Source: an uncultured bacterium
Lineage (GTDB): Bacteria; Pseudomonadota; Gammaproteobacteria; Burkholderiales; Burkholderiaceae_C
Assembly (NCBI GenBank): GCA_903928495.1
Contig: CAIYQZ010000044.1
Location: 1-64,000, forward strand
Length of the DNA: 64,000 nucleotides
Direction of reading: 5' to 3'
Shown: piece after piece, positions 32,801-41,225 of the stretch
How the letters are laid out: the number at the start of each line of letters is the position of its first letter
Numbering within the stretch: the stretch's first letter is position 1
Notes under the pieces: generated by a model
Told to the model about the DNA's origin: nothing
Seen by the model: only the letters and a program-made list of their open reading frames with translations
Databases searched by the model: none
Made by a program: the position numbers and the translations under genes

Positions 32801-33890
32801 CAACCTTCTTCTGTTTGCAGCGGGCCTTGCCGCGCTCGTGCTGGGAGCCAACCTGCTGGTGCGCGGCGCGGGCAAGCTGGCCCTGTCGTTTGGCATATCG
32901 CCCCTGGTGGTGGGCTTGACGGTGGTGGCCTTTGGCACGAGTGCGCCCGAGGTGGCGGTGTCGGTGTCGGCCGCGCTGGACGGCCAGGCCGACATGGCAG
33001 TGGGCAACGTGGTGGGCAGCAACATTTTCAACGTGCTGTTCATTCTGGGCATCAGCGCGCTCATCGTGCCGCTGGTGGTCAACCGCCAGCTCATCCGGCA
33101 AGAGGTGCCTATCATGTTTGGCGCCTCGCTGCTGATGGTGGCGCTGGCCAGCAATGGCAACTTGGCCCAATGGGAAGCGGGGCTGCTGCTGGGGCTTTTG
33201 GTGGTGTACACCGGTTTCCTGGTTGTGCAGTCGCGCCGCGAGTCAGCTGCCGCTGGCGCTGCACAAGCGGGTCTGGGAGACGAGTTTGCCGACGAGTTGC
33301 AGCCCTCTGCCCCCGGCGCGTGGGACGCCAAGCTGCCTGCCCAACTGGCGCTCATTGCTGCAGGGCTGGCGCTGCTGGTGCTGGGTTCCGACTGGCTGGT
33401 GACTTCTGCCGTGGCGTTTGCCAAGGCGCTGGGCGTCAGTGACGTGGTCATTGCGCTGACCATCGTGGCCGCAGGCACCTCCATGCCTGAGGTGGCCACC
33501 TCCATCACGGCAGCCATCAAAGGTGAGCGCGACATTGCCGTGGGCAACGTGGTGGGCAGCAACACCTTCAACATCCTGGGGTGTCTGGGCATCAGTGGGC
33601 TGGTGGCGGGCAGCAGCGGCTTGCCAGTGGCCCCGTCGTTGCTGGCGTTTGACATGTGGGTCATGCTGGCCGTGGCGCTGGCCTGCCTGCCGATGTTTGC
33701 CACCGGCGGCGAAATTGCCCGCTGGGAGGGCGGCGTGTTTGCCGGGTACTACGTGGCCTATGTCAGCTACCTGATCCTGGCGGCGCAGGCGCACGACGCG
33801 CTGAGCACCTTCAGCAACGTCATGCTGTGGTTTGTGGTGCCCCTCACCGTCATCACGCTGGTGGTGTCGGTGGTGCGCAAGCGTTCCTGA
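32796..33890 (+). CDS. Calcium/sodium antiporter (CaCA family, YrbG-like)
   Basis: An inner-membrane cation exchanger of 364 residues with about 10-11 helices and two alpha repeats. The first repeat has FGTSAPEVAVSVSAAL and AVGNVVGSNIFN. The second has AGTSMPEVATSITAAI and AVGNVVGSNTFN. The Glu in each PEVA motif is the expected ion ligand. A hydrophilic loop (about 150-180) separates the halves. Ion preference (calcium or other divalent) cannot be read from sequence. It follows the kinase-like gene by 77 bases. Confidence 0.92.
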   Translation: MTNLLLFAAGLAALVLGANLLVRGAGKLALSFGISPLVVGLTVVAFGTSAPEVAVSVSAALDGQADMAVGNVVGSNIFNVLFILGISALIVPLVVNRQLIRQEVPIMFGASLLMVALASNGNLAQWEAGLLLGLLVVYTGFLVVQSRRESAAAGAAQAGLGDEFADELQPSAPGAWDAKLPAQLALIAAGLALLVLGSDWLVTSAVAFAKALGVSDVVIALTIVAAGTSMPEVATSITAAIKGERDIAVGNVVGSNTFNILGCLGISGLVAGSSGLPVAPSLLAFDMWVMLAVALACLPMFATGGEIARWEGGVFAGYYVAYVSYLILAAQAHDALSTFSNVMLWFVVPLTVITLVVSVVRKRS

Positions 33891-33971
33891 GCGTTGAGCC
33901 AGCCAGTTGCTGGGGCGCGTGCGGCGGTGTTCCAATGCAGTGCGTTTTTGTGCAAGCGTCAGGAGGCGTGC

Positions 33972-34712
33972 ATGGGCATTTGGTTCAACCATCGGAGCGT
34001 CGGGTGGGGTTTGGCAGGCTTGCTTCTGTTCGGTGCGCCGGTGTGGGCGCAAACCAAAGGCTGCGCCCCGCGTGCGCTGCCATTCGACGCTGCATCCCCC
34101 AAATGGGGGCATGCGCCGCTGTCCAAATTCAAGCAAGACACCCGGTACACACTGGTCAGTGAAGACGGCCGCCGGGTGCTGCAGGCGCAGGCCGACGGCT
34201 CGGCCTCGCTGTATGGCACTGCTTTCAAGCCCGCGCGGCCGGCGGGCAGTTGGTTGCGCTGGTCATGGAAAACCGATGCCCTGGTGCCCCGCGCCGACAA
34301 CGCCGACCGCCACCGCGAAGACGCCCCCTTGCGCGTGGTGGTGGCCTTCGATGGCGATGCTTCCAAGCTCCCGTTTGGCGAGCGCACCCAGCGCAAACTG
34401 GCCCAGACCATGACCGGGCGGCCACCCCCTTTTGCGGCCCTGATGTACATCTGGGGCAGCAACGAGGCACCGGGCACCATCATTCCATCGGCGCACACCA
34501 GCCAGATCAAGATGGTGGTGGTGCAGTCGGGCACCGATGGCCTGGGCGAATGGCACGACGTGCGCCGCAACCTGCGCGAAGACTACCGCCGCGCTTTCGG
34601 AGCGGCGCCCGGCCCCGTGGTGGCCATTGCCGCCATGACCGACACCGACAACACGGGCGAACAGGCGACCGGCCGCTACGCCGGTTTCGCCTTCGAATGC
34701 CCCCGCGCATGA
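33972..34712 (+). CDS. DUF3047 domain secreted protein
   Basis: A protein of 246 residues with a signal peptide (GLAGLLLFGAPVWAQ, cleavage expected after VWA). The rest is a DUF3047 domain with WSWKTDALVPRADN, ALMYIWGSNEAPG and MTDTDNTGEQATGRYAG. Function is unknown; it should be periplasmic. AGGAGG lies 5 bases before ATG 33972. The stop overlaps the next start (ATGA), implying joint expression with the phospholipase-D lipoprotein. Confidence 0.88.
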   Translation: MGIWFNHRSVGWGLAGLLLFGAPVWAQTKGCAPRALPFDAASPKWGHAPLSKFKQDTRYTLVSEDGRRVLQAQADGSASLYGTAFKPARPAGSWLRWSWKTDALVPRADNADRHREDAPLRVVVAFDGDASKLPFGERTQRKLAQTMTGRPPPFAALMYIWGSNEAPGTIIPSAHTSQIKMVVVQSGTDGLGEWHDVRRNLREDYRRAFGAAPGPVVAIAAMTDTDNTGEQATGRYAGFAFECPRA

Positions 34713-36340
34713 ACCGACGCTTGCCGGCCCGCCCACTGCAAGCCGTGGCACAACGGGCCGCTGCAACAGTTCACCACGCATGGCAAGGCTTGCGCGTGGT
34801 GCTGGTTGCCGGGGCCTGCGCGGGCCTCACGGCCTGCGCCTCGGGCCTGCCGCCCTTGCCAGAGCGGCCGCCCTCTACCCACCTCACGGCCACGGCCGAC
34901 AGCCCTCTGGCCAAGGCTTACCAGCCACCGCAAGGCAACCAGGGCCTGAACGGAGTGGCCTTGCTGGGCGACCCTGTGCAGGCCCTGGCCAGCCGCGTGC
35001 TGCTGGCCCGCGCCGCACAGCGCGCGCTGGACGTGCAGGTTTACATCTGGCGCCCCGATGTGTCGGGCCGGATCATGCTGCACGAACTGTGGCGCGCCGC
35101 CCAGCGCGGCGTGCGCGTGCGCCTGCTGCTGGACGACAACGGCAGCGCCGGCATGGACACCTGGCTGCAGGCGCTGGCCGCGCAGCCCCACGTGGAAGTG
35201 CGCCTGTTCAACCCCTTTGGCCAACGTGCGTTCAAGGCCCTGGGCTACCTGACCGACTTTGACCGGCTCAACCGGCGCATGCACAACAAATCGTTCACCG
35301 CTGACAGCCTGGCCACCATCGTGGGCGGGCGCAACGTGGGCGATGTGTACTTTGGTGTCGATGCATCGCTGCTGTTCTCCGACCTCGACCTGCTGGCCCT
35401 GGGCCCGGTGGCCCAAACCACCGCAGCGCAGTTTGACGGTTACTGGAACAGCGCCCTGGCCTACCCGCTGGCGGCACTCGTCGCCCCGGCCGAACCCGAC
35501 GCCCTGGCCCGCCAGCAGCAGCAACTGGCCAACCTGGGCCTTGACGCCGAGGCCTCCCGTTTGCACGCCAGCCTGGAGCAAACGCCGTGGCTGACATCAC
35601 CCCTGACTGCCTACCCCCAGATGCAGTGGGCTCCTGCGCAGCTGATGGCCGATTCGCCCGACAAGGTGGAGGGGCTGTCGCCCTCAGCAGTCACAGGGCA
35701 GCGCATGTTTCCGCCCTTGAGTGCGTGGCTGGGCACCTCGCAGCACACGCTTGACCTGGTGTCGCCCTACTTCGTGCCCGGCGAGGTTGGGGTGCAGTGC
35801 TTGGTTGAACTGGCCCGCAAGGGCGTGAAGGTGCGCATCATCACCAACTCGCTCGCCGCCACCGACGTCATGGCTGTGCACGCGGGGTACGCCCGACACC
35901 GGCGCGCGTTGCTGGCCGCAGGCATTCAGGTGTTTGAACTCAAGCCCGATGCTGATGCACCGGAGCGTCGGTCTGCACTGCCCTGGCGGTTCCGACTGGG
36001 GTCGGCGTCAGCGGCCAGCCTGCATGGCAAGACCTTTGTGGTGGACGGACGGCACGTGTTTGTGGGCTCGTTCAACCTCGACCCGCGCTCGGCCCAGCTC
36101 AACACCGAAATGGGCCTGACAGTCGACAGCGACACCATGGCCCGGGAGCTGGTGGAGGGCATCAACCGCGACCTGCAAGCCACCACCTACCGGCTGGCGC
36201 TGTCGGCAGACGGGGCACTGGAATGGCGCGAGACCAGCCCTGAAGGCGAGCAGGTGCACACCAGCGAACCCAAGGCCAGCCTGTGGCGGCGCTTGGGTGT
36301 TCAGGTGCTGTCGTGGTTGCCCATCGAGGGTCTGCTGTAG
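34709..36340 (+). CDS. Phospholipase D-family lipoprotein (cardiolipin-synthase-like)
   Basis: A protein of 543 residues. An N-terminal hydrophobic stretch ends in LTAC, a lipobox, so it is likely a membrane-anchored periplasmic lipoprotein. Two HKD catalytic motifs are intact: HNKSFTADS with GGRN (His 192) and HGKTFVVDG with GSFNLDPRS (His 439). Members act on phospholipids by transphosphatidylation or hydrolysis; cardiolipin synthase C-type proteins are the nearest idea. It starts within the stop of the DUF3047 gene. Its 3' end converges on the MOSC gene. Confidence 0.88.
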   Translation: MNRRLPARPLQAVAQRAAATVHHAWQGLRVVLVAGACAGLTACASGLPPLPERPPSTHLTATADSPLAKAYQPPQGNQGLNGVALLGDPVQALASRVLLARAAQRALDVQVYIWRPDVSGRIMLHELWRAAQRGVRVRLLLDDNGSAGMDTWLQALAAQPHVEVRLFNPFGQRAFKALGYLTDFDRLNRRMHNKSFTADSLATIVGGRNVGDVYFGVDASLLFSDLDLLALGPVAQTTAAQFDGYWNSALAYPLAALVAPAEPDALARQQQQLANLGLDAEASRLHASLEQTPWLTSPLTAYPQMQWAPAQLMADSPDKVEGLSPSAVTGQRMFPPLSAWLGTSQHTLDLVSPYFVPGEVGVQCLVELARKGVKVRIITNSLAATDVMAVHAGYARHRRALLAAGIQVFELKPDADAPERRSALPWRFRLGSASAASLHGKTFVVDGRHVFVGSFNLDPRSAQLNTEMGLTVDSDTMARELVEGINRDLQATTYRLALSADGALEWRETSPEGEQVHTSEPKASLWRRLGVQVLSWLPIEGLL

Positions 36341-36374
36341 TCGTGTGCGCGTGCCGCCAGACACCCGCAAGCTG

Positions 36375-36950
36375 TCACCGCAAGTGCTTCCACCGCTTGC
36401 CCGCAAACGCCTGTGCAATGCCCAGTCCGCGTGAGCCAGGCTCCAGGCTGAAGACGTCACCCGCCTCCAGCGTGCCGGGTTGGTCCACAGCAAGGTATAA
36501 GCCGCAAAAACCACTTTGCGCCATCACCTTGCCCGCCTGGGCAAAGCCCATGACGGCGGTGAATTTGAAGCACGGTTGACGGGGTTCGGTGACGCGCAGC
36601 ACGCAGTGGGGAAAGTGCAGCCGGTCGCCCACCCACACCTCGGTTTCCAGCAGGCCGTGCAGGCTGAGGTTTTCGCCCATGAAGCCGGGGGGCAGGGGTT
36701 CGTCAAACAAACTGGCACCGTGTTCGCGCCGCTGCGCTTGCCAAAACGCCAGGTGTTCCTGCGGATAGGCGTACACGGCTTTGCTCAGGCCCCCGTGCAC
36801 GCTGGGGTCGGCCTGTTCGTCGCCCGACAGGCCCATGCGCCCCACCGACACCGGGCCCTTCACGGGTTGTTTGCCCGTGGCGCTGAGGATGCGCCGCCCC
36901 TGGATGGACAGGGGCTGCGCGGTGCCAGTGTTGACGTGGCTGACGTGCAC
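36375..36950 (-). CDS. MOSC domain protein (YiiM-like)
   Basis: A protein of 191 residues. MOSC features include GDEQADPSVHGGLSKAVYAY, GFMGENLSLHGL, and VTEPRQPCFKF with its conserved Cys. MOSC proteins are molybdenum-cofactor-linked sulfur carriers or reductases of N-hydroxylated compounds. The start is unclear: no ATG is available, and GTG 36950 lies 7 bases after the old-yellow-enzyme stop, suiting coupled translation; a TTG at 36986 would overlap that gene. Confidence 0.8.
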   Translation of the reverse strand: MHVSHVNTGTAQPLSIQGRRILSATGKQPVKGPVSVGRMGLSGDEQADPSVHGGLSKAVYAYPQEHLAFWQAQRREHGASLFDEPLPPGFMGENLSLHGLLETEVWVGDRLHFPHCVLRVTEPRQPCFKFTAVMGFAQAGKVMAQSGFCGLYLAVDQPGTLEAGDVFSLEPGSRGLGIAQAFAGKRWKHLR

Positions 36951-36957
36951 GTGCGCT

Positions 36958-38082
36958 TCAGCGCATGCCAATGCGCACGTTGCCAAAGGCGGCCTGGGCC
37001 TCTTTGGGCAGGCAGCGCCAGTAGGCAGGCATGGCCTGCACGGTGCCGCCCAGCTCTGCGGCAGCCTGCCAGCCCCAGCGCGGGTTGTACAAAAAAGCGC
37101 GTGCCAGTGCCACCAGATCGGCGTCGCCGTTTTGCAGCGCTGCTTCGGCCTGTGCCGCCTGGGTGATCAGGCCCACGCCCAGGGTGGTGAGGCCCGACGC
37201 CTCGCGCACCTGGCGTGCCAGCGGGAGTTGGTAGCCCGGCCCGACGGGTATCTTTTGCAGCGGTGACACACCGCCCGACGACACGTGCACAAAGTCGGCC
37301 CCCAAAGCTTTCAGCTGTGTGGCCCAGCGGCAGGTTTCTTCGGTGGTCCAGCCACCGTCCACCCAGTCGGTGGCCGACACTCGCACGCCCAGCGGGCTGT
37401 CGAACACGCGGCGCATGGCCTTGAAAATCCGCGTGGGGTAGGCCGTGCGACCTTCGAAGCTGCCGCCCCACGCGTCGGTGCGCTGGTTGGCCAGGGGCGA
37501 CAAAAACTGGTGCAGCAGGTAGCCATGGGCGGCATGCATCTCCACCACATCAATGCCCAGCTTGGCGGCACGCTGGGCAGCGGACACAAAGGCAGCCTCA
37601 ATGCGGTCGAGATCGGTCTCGGTGAGTTCGTGTGGGGGCGTTTCTGTGGGCAGGTGCGGCAAGGCCGATGGCCCGCTGGTGGGCCAGCCGCCCTGGGCCA
37701 AGAGCAGCAGCGCACCGCCGTCCCAGGGTTTGGCGCTGCTGGCTTTGCGCCCGGCGTGCCCAAGTTGAATCGCCACACGCACGTCGCCCGGGGCCTGTGC
37801 CCGCGCACGGTGAAGGGCATTGGCCAGGGCAGCCTCGGTATCGTCACTCCAGAGGCCCAGGCAGCCAGGGGAAATGCGGCCGTCGGCTTCCACCGCCGTG
37901 GCTTCGATCATCACCAGCCCCGCGCCGCTGTTGAGCAGGTTGGTCCAGTGGGTCAGGTGCCAGTCATTGGCCAGGCCGTTGGTGCTGGCGTACTGGCACA
38001 TGGGCGCCACCACCAGCCGGTTGGACAGCGTCAGGCCACCTGCAAGTGACGACAGGGTGCGGGGCGAAAACAGCAGGGACAT
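36958..38082 (-). CDS. NADH:flavin oxidoreductase, old yellow enzyme family (YqjM-like)
   Basis: An FMN ene-reductase barrel of 374 residues. Visible are the N-terminal VVAPMCQYAS (redox-tuning Cys of the YqjM class), LGHAGRKAS, EMHAAHGYLLHQFLSPLANQ and NQRTDAWGGS. Such enzymes reduce activated C=C bonds with NAD(P)H; the natural substrate is unknown. The start at ATG 38082 gives the standard N-terminus. It is 11 bases from the VOC gene and is followed by the MOSC gene, forming a likely small redox operon. Confidence 0.92.
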   Translation of the reverse strand: MSLLFSPRTLSSLAGGLTLSNRLVVAPMCQYASTNGLANDWHLTHWTNLLNSGAGLVMIEATAVEADGRISPGCLGLWSDDTEAALANALHRARAQAPGDVRVAIQLGHAGRKASSAKPWDGGALLLLAQGGWPTSGPSALPHLPTETPPHELTETDLDRIEAAFVSAAQRAAKLGIDVVEMHAAHGYLLHQFLSPLANQRTDAWGGSFEGRTAYPTRIFKAMRRVFDSPLGVRVSATDWVDGGWTTEETCRWATQLKALGADFVHVSSGGVSPLQKIPVGPGYQLPLARQVREASGLTTLGVGLITQAAQAEAALQNGDADLVALARAFLYNPRWGWQAAAELGGTVQAMPAYWRCLPKEAQAAFGNVRIGMR

Positions 38083-38093
38083 GGGTGGTCGGG

Positions 38094-38462
38094 TCAGGTG
38101 CGGCAATACACGCAGAGTTTGTTGCCGTCGAGGTCGCGGAAGTAACCGCCGTAGAAGCCTTCGCCACGAGGGCCCACATCGCCTTCGTTCTGGCCGCCCA
38201 GCGTCAGTGCCAGCAGGTGTACCTGGTCCACGTCGTCGGGGGAAGCTCCTTGCAGCGCGACCATGGTGCCATTGCCCACCGTGGCGGGTTGGCCGTCGAA
38301 GGGGGTGAGTATGCCCAGTGAGGGCGCATCGGCAGTGGTGCCCCAGCCAATGCCGCGCTCGTAGGCCCACAGGCGGTGCTGGCCCAGCAGGGACAACAGC
38401 GGATCGTAGAAAGTGGCAGCGCGGTTGATGTCGTTGGTGCCGAGGGTGGTGTAGCCGATCAT
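38094..38462 (-). CDS. VOC family (glyoxalase/bleomycin-resistance fold) protein
   Basis: A protein of 122 residues with the VOC beta-alpha-beta-beta-beta fold: MIGYTTLGTNDINRAATFYD at the start and GFYGGYFRDLDGNKLCVYC at the end. The usual metal Glu is replaced by the NKLCVYC pattern common in uncharacterised members. Substrate unknown. ATG 38462 has GGAA upstream. It is probably in one transcript with the old yellow enzyme gene. Confidence 0.85.
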   Translation of the reverse strand: MIGYTTLGTNDINRAATFYDPLLSLLGQHRLWAYERGIGWGTTADAPSLGILTPFDGQPATVGNGTMVALQGASPDDVDQVHLLALTLGGQNEGDVGPRGEGFYGGYFRDLDGNKLCVYCRT

Positions 38463-38509
38463 GGGTGGTTCCAGTGGGTGATGAAAAAGCGGGATCAACA
38501 CATTGTGGT

Positions 38510-38544
38510 GGCGGTTGCGCCCGGGCATTGCCGGGATAACCGCC
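38510..38544 (-). other. Two-part hairpin just after pepP
   Basis: GGCGGTT / AACCGCC (outer) enclose CCCGG / CCGGG (inner). It begins right after the pepP stop on the minus strand. No immediate T tract, so a Rho-dependent or mRNA-stabilising structure is as likely as a terminator. Confidence 0.4.
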
Positions 38545-39969
38545 TCAATTGGCCATCAGTTTCTCGATTTCGTCGGCGTGTACGGGCACGCCCCGGGTGA
38601 TGAGTTCGCAGCCTTCAGGCGTGACGATGGCGTCGTCTTCGATGCGGATGCCAATGTTCCAGAACTGTTCCGGCACGCCTGGTGCGGGGCGCACGTACAG
38701 GCCGGGTTCGATGGTGAGCACCATGCCCGGGCGCAGGATGCGGCTGGGGCGGTTGGTGATGGTTTCTCCGCTCAGAGGGTCTTTGCGTTCGCTGGTCTGG
38801 CCCACTTCGCCGGGCTCCACGTAGCTGCCGCAGTCGTGCACGTCCATGCCCAGCCAGTGACCGGTGCGGTGCATGTAGAAAGGGAAGTAAGCGCGGGCTG
38901 CGATCACGTCGTCCACTGTGCCCACCTTGTTGCGGTCGAGCAGCCCCACGTCGAGCATGCCCTGTGCCAGCACCTTCACGGTGGCTTCGTGCGGGTCGGT
39001 GAAGCGCGCACCTGCACGGGTGGCGGCCACGGCAGCGTCCTGGCTGGCCAGCACCAGGTCGTACAGCGCGCGCTGCGGGCCGGTGAAGGTGCCGTTGGCG
39101 GGGAAGGTGCGGGTGATGTCGCTGGCATAACCATCCAGCTCGCATCCGGCGTCGATCAGCACCAGCTCACCGTCGCGCACAGGGGCGGCGTCGGCGCGGT
39201 AGTGCAGCACACAGGCGTTGGCACCGGCGGCCACGATGCTGCCGTAGGCGGGGTACTGGCTGCCATGGCGGCGGAACTCGTGCAGCAACTCGGCGTCCAG
39301 GTGGTATTCGCGCAGGTCCTGGCCTGCACGCAACATGCGGGCGCTGGTTTGCATGGCGCGGATGTGTGCCTGCGCGCTGATCTGAGAAGCGCGGCGCATG
39401 GTGTCTTGTTCGTGAGCGTCTTTCACCAGCCGCATCTCGTCCAGGGGTCCGCACAGGTCGCGTTGGGTGTCGGGGCAGATGGCTCCGAAGCGCACGCGGG
39501 CGCGCACCTGTTTCAGCCAGCCCTCTACCTGGGTTTCCAGGCCGGGGTGGGTGGCAAACGGTGTCCAGACGGTGCTGCGGTTCTCCAGCAGCTTGGGCAG
39601 GTGCTGGTTCAGTTCGCCCACGGGGTGGGCGGCTTCCACGCCCAGTGCCATGGGCGCTGCATCGGGGCCGAGGCGGATGCCGTCCCAGATTTCACGCTCC
39701 AGGTCCTTGGGCTGACAGAACAGTGTGGTGTGGCCTTCCGCCGTGATGACCAGCCACGCATGGGGTTCGGTGAAGCCGCTCAGGTAATAGAAGTAACTGT
39801 CGTGGCGGTACAGATAGTCGCTGTCGCGGTTGCGCTGGCGCTCAGGCGCGGTGGGCACGATCGCGACGCCGCCCGGGCCGAGCTGCGATGCCAGGCGCGC
39901 ACGGCGCTGGGCATACAGGTCGGCGGGGTGGATCAGGGCGGACGCGGGGGTGGTTTGCGAGGTTGGCAT
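38545..39969 (-). CDS. pepP: Xaa-Pro aminopeptidase
   Basis: A dimetal creatinase-fold aminopeptidase of 474 residues that removes an N-terminal residue before proline. The N-terminal domain contains RNRDSDYLYRHDSYFYYLSG. In the catalytic domain the metal ligands appear in LIDAGCELDGYASDITRTF, GHWLGMDVHD, TIEPGLYV and a late IRIEDD. ATG 39969. It lies 17 bases downstream of murU on the same strand. pepP close to murU is a frequent arrangement in this group. Confidence 0.95.
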   Translation of the reverse strand: MPTSQTTPASALIHPADLYAQRRARLASQLGPGGVAIVPTAPERQRNRDSDYLYRHDSYFYYLSGFTEPHAWLVITAEGHTTLFCQPKDLEREIWDGIRLGPDAAPMALGVEAAHPVGELNQHLPKLLENRSTVWTPFATHPGLETQVEGWLKQVRARVRFGAICPDTQRDLCGPLDEMRLVKDAHEQDTMRRASQISAQAHIRAMQTSARMLRAGQDLREYHLDAELLHEFRRHGSQYPAYGSIVAAGANACVLHYRADAAPVRDGELVLIDAGCELDGYASDITRTFPANGTFTGPQRALYDLVLASQDAAVAATRAGARFTDPHEATVKVLAQGMLDVGLLDRNKVGTVDDVIAARAYFPFYMHRTGHWLGMDVHDCGSYVEPGEVGQTSERKDPLSGETITNRPSRILRPGMVLTIEPGLYVRPAPGVPEQFWNIGIRIEDDAIVTPEGCELITRGVPVHADEIEKLMAN

Positions 39970-39986
39970 GGTGCGGGCAGCTTACT

Positions 39987-40766
39987 TCAGGGCGTGTTGA
40001 GTTGGGCCAGGCGTTCGGGCGTGCCCACGTCGGTCCAGGGGCCGTGGTAGAGCTCGGCGCTCACGCGGCCGGCGTCCATGGCGCGGCGCAGCAATGGCGC
40101 CAGAGGTGCCTTCTCGCCACCTGGGTTGCCGGGCGGGATGTCGCACCACGGCGCTGCAAACAGTGAGGCGCGGTACAGGCCAATCGTGCTGTAGGTGAAG
40201 CGGGGTGTGGTTGTGTCGCTGGGGGGCAGGTTCAGCGCCAGGCCCGACGGGCCAATGCCGAAATCGCCCTTGGGGTTGTGAGCCGGGTTGGGCACCAGCC
40301 ACAGGTGGGCCAGGGCATCGCTGGCCAGAAAGCGGTCCACGCTGGATTGTGTGAAGGCAAAGCCCGGTACAAACACATCGCCAGCCACCACCCAAAACGC
40401 ATCATTCGGCTGTGGTGGTTGGTGCGCGCCCAGCAGCGGCAGGGCGCGGGCAATGCCTCCGGCGGTTTCCAGCGCACCGCCAAAATCAGCCTGTTCGTGC
40501 GAAAAAGCAGCGTTAAATTCGTTTGAATTTGGTAGCTTGAAAGTACCGTCAGACAAGCGGTAGGAGGCAAAAAAGCTTGTGATTTCACCTTCCAGCCACG
40601 CCGTGTTGAACACCAACTGCCCAAACCCGCCGTCCACCAACGCTTGCACATGCCAGGCCAGCAAGGGGTGGCCGCGCACGGGCAGCAGCGGTTTGGGGCA
40701 GGTGTCAGTCAGCGGGCGCATGCGCTCGCCGCGCCCGGCGGCCAGGACGATGGCAGAAAGGGTCAT
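39987..40766 (-). CDS. murU: N-acetylmuramate alpha-1-phosphate uridylyltransferase (MurU-type)
   Basis: A sugar-nucleotidyltransferase of 259 residues with the nucleotide-binding LAAGRGERMRPLTD and PKPLLPV, FNTAWL, and a later VVAGDVF metal site. MurU makes UDP-MurNAc from MurNAc-1-phosphate in wall recycling, working with AmgK; other sugar-1-phosphates are possible. Its ATG overlaps the speD stop (ATGA). An AT-rich patch at 40513-40585 in the middle of the gene is a dispersed-repeat copy, adding about 15-20 residues (FFASYRLSDGTFKLPN) to the loop before ALETAGGI. Confidence 0.85.
   Translation of the reverse strand: MTLSAIVLAAGRGERMRPLTDTCPKPLLPVRGHPLLAWHVQALVDGGFGQLVFNTAWLEGEITSFFASYRLSDGTFKLPNSNEFNAAFSHEQADFGGALETAGGIARALPLLGAHQPPQPNDAFWVVAGDVFVPGFAFTQSSVDRFLASDALAHLWLVPNPAHNPKGDFGIGPSGLALNLPPSDTTTPRFTYSTIGLYRASLFAAPWCDIPPGNPGGEKAPLAPLLRRAMDAGRVSAELYHGPWTDVGTPERLAQLNTP
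40513..40585 (-). repeat. Dispersed ~65-bp repeat, in-frame copy inside murU
   Basis: On the minus strand: ATCACAAGCTTTTTTGCCTC, then CTACCGCTTGTCTGACGGTA, then CTTTCAAGCTACCAAATTCA. It aligns clearly with the reference copy (AAGCTTTTT, GCCTC, CGCTTG, CTGAC, AGCTA). All three element landmarks are translated in frame. Confidence 0.75.
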
Positions 40767-41155
40767 GTGGCAGGTGTGGGGGGCAAAGTGCCGCGTTGCA
40801 AGGCGTTTTCGTGTACGCGCATGGGGCGGAACAGGGCGATCAGCCGCGTCAGCAGTTGCTCGGCGCGGGAGCTGTGATCGGCGCTGAAGTTGCAAACGTA
40901 CACATCCAGCGTCACGCTGCCGCTTTCAGGCCAGGTGTGCGCACACACGTGGCTTTCAGCCAGCAGCACGGTGGTGGTGACACCACCCGGACCCTGGAGC
41001 GTGGCGGGAAACGAGTGCCCCAAACGTGCCACCGGCGTCAGCCCGGCGGCTGTGGCAGCGTTTTCGCAGGCAGCCAGCAGCGCCGTGGCGTCGGTCAGCC
41101 AGTGCGGGGCGCACTGGCAGTCGTACAGATCGGCGGTGAGGTGCAGGCCTTGCAT
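40763..41155 (-). CDS. speD: S-adenosylmethionine decarboxylase proenzyme (SpeD class 1)
   Basis: A pyruvoyl enzyme precursor of 130 residues. The self-cleavage and active region LLAESHVCAHTWPESGS is intact, with Ser 68 expected to become the pyruvoyl group. It makes decarboxylated SAM, the aminopropyl donor for aminopropyltransferases such as the one at 27519. ATG 41155 is used; a TTG upstream adds six residues. It overlaps murU by 4 bases, an odd partner, so the operon logic is unclear. Confidence 0.88.
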   Translation of the reverse strand: MQGLHLTADLYDCQCAPHWLTDATALLAACENAATAAGLTPVARLGHSFPATLQGPGGVTTTVLLAESHVCAHTWPESGSVTLDVYVCNFSADHSSRAEQLLTRLIALFRPMRVHENALQRGTLPPTPAT

Positions 41156-41171
41156 GGGGGCACTGTAGAAC

Positions 41172-41199
41172 AAAAAAAGGCCACCCGTGTGGGTGGCCT
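41172..41199 (-). terminator. Intrinsic terminator of the Pro-Ala lipoprotein gene
   Basis: A 9-bp stem AGGCCACCC / GGGTGGCCT with loop ACAC on the minus strand, followed directly by TTTTTTT. It lies 27 bases after the stop at 41226 and close upstream of speD. Confidence 0.9.
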
Positions 41200-41225
41200 C
41201 GTTGCCAGGGGCTGTGTTCCTGGAT

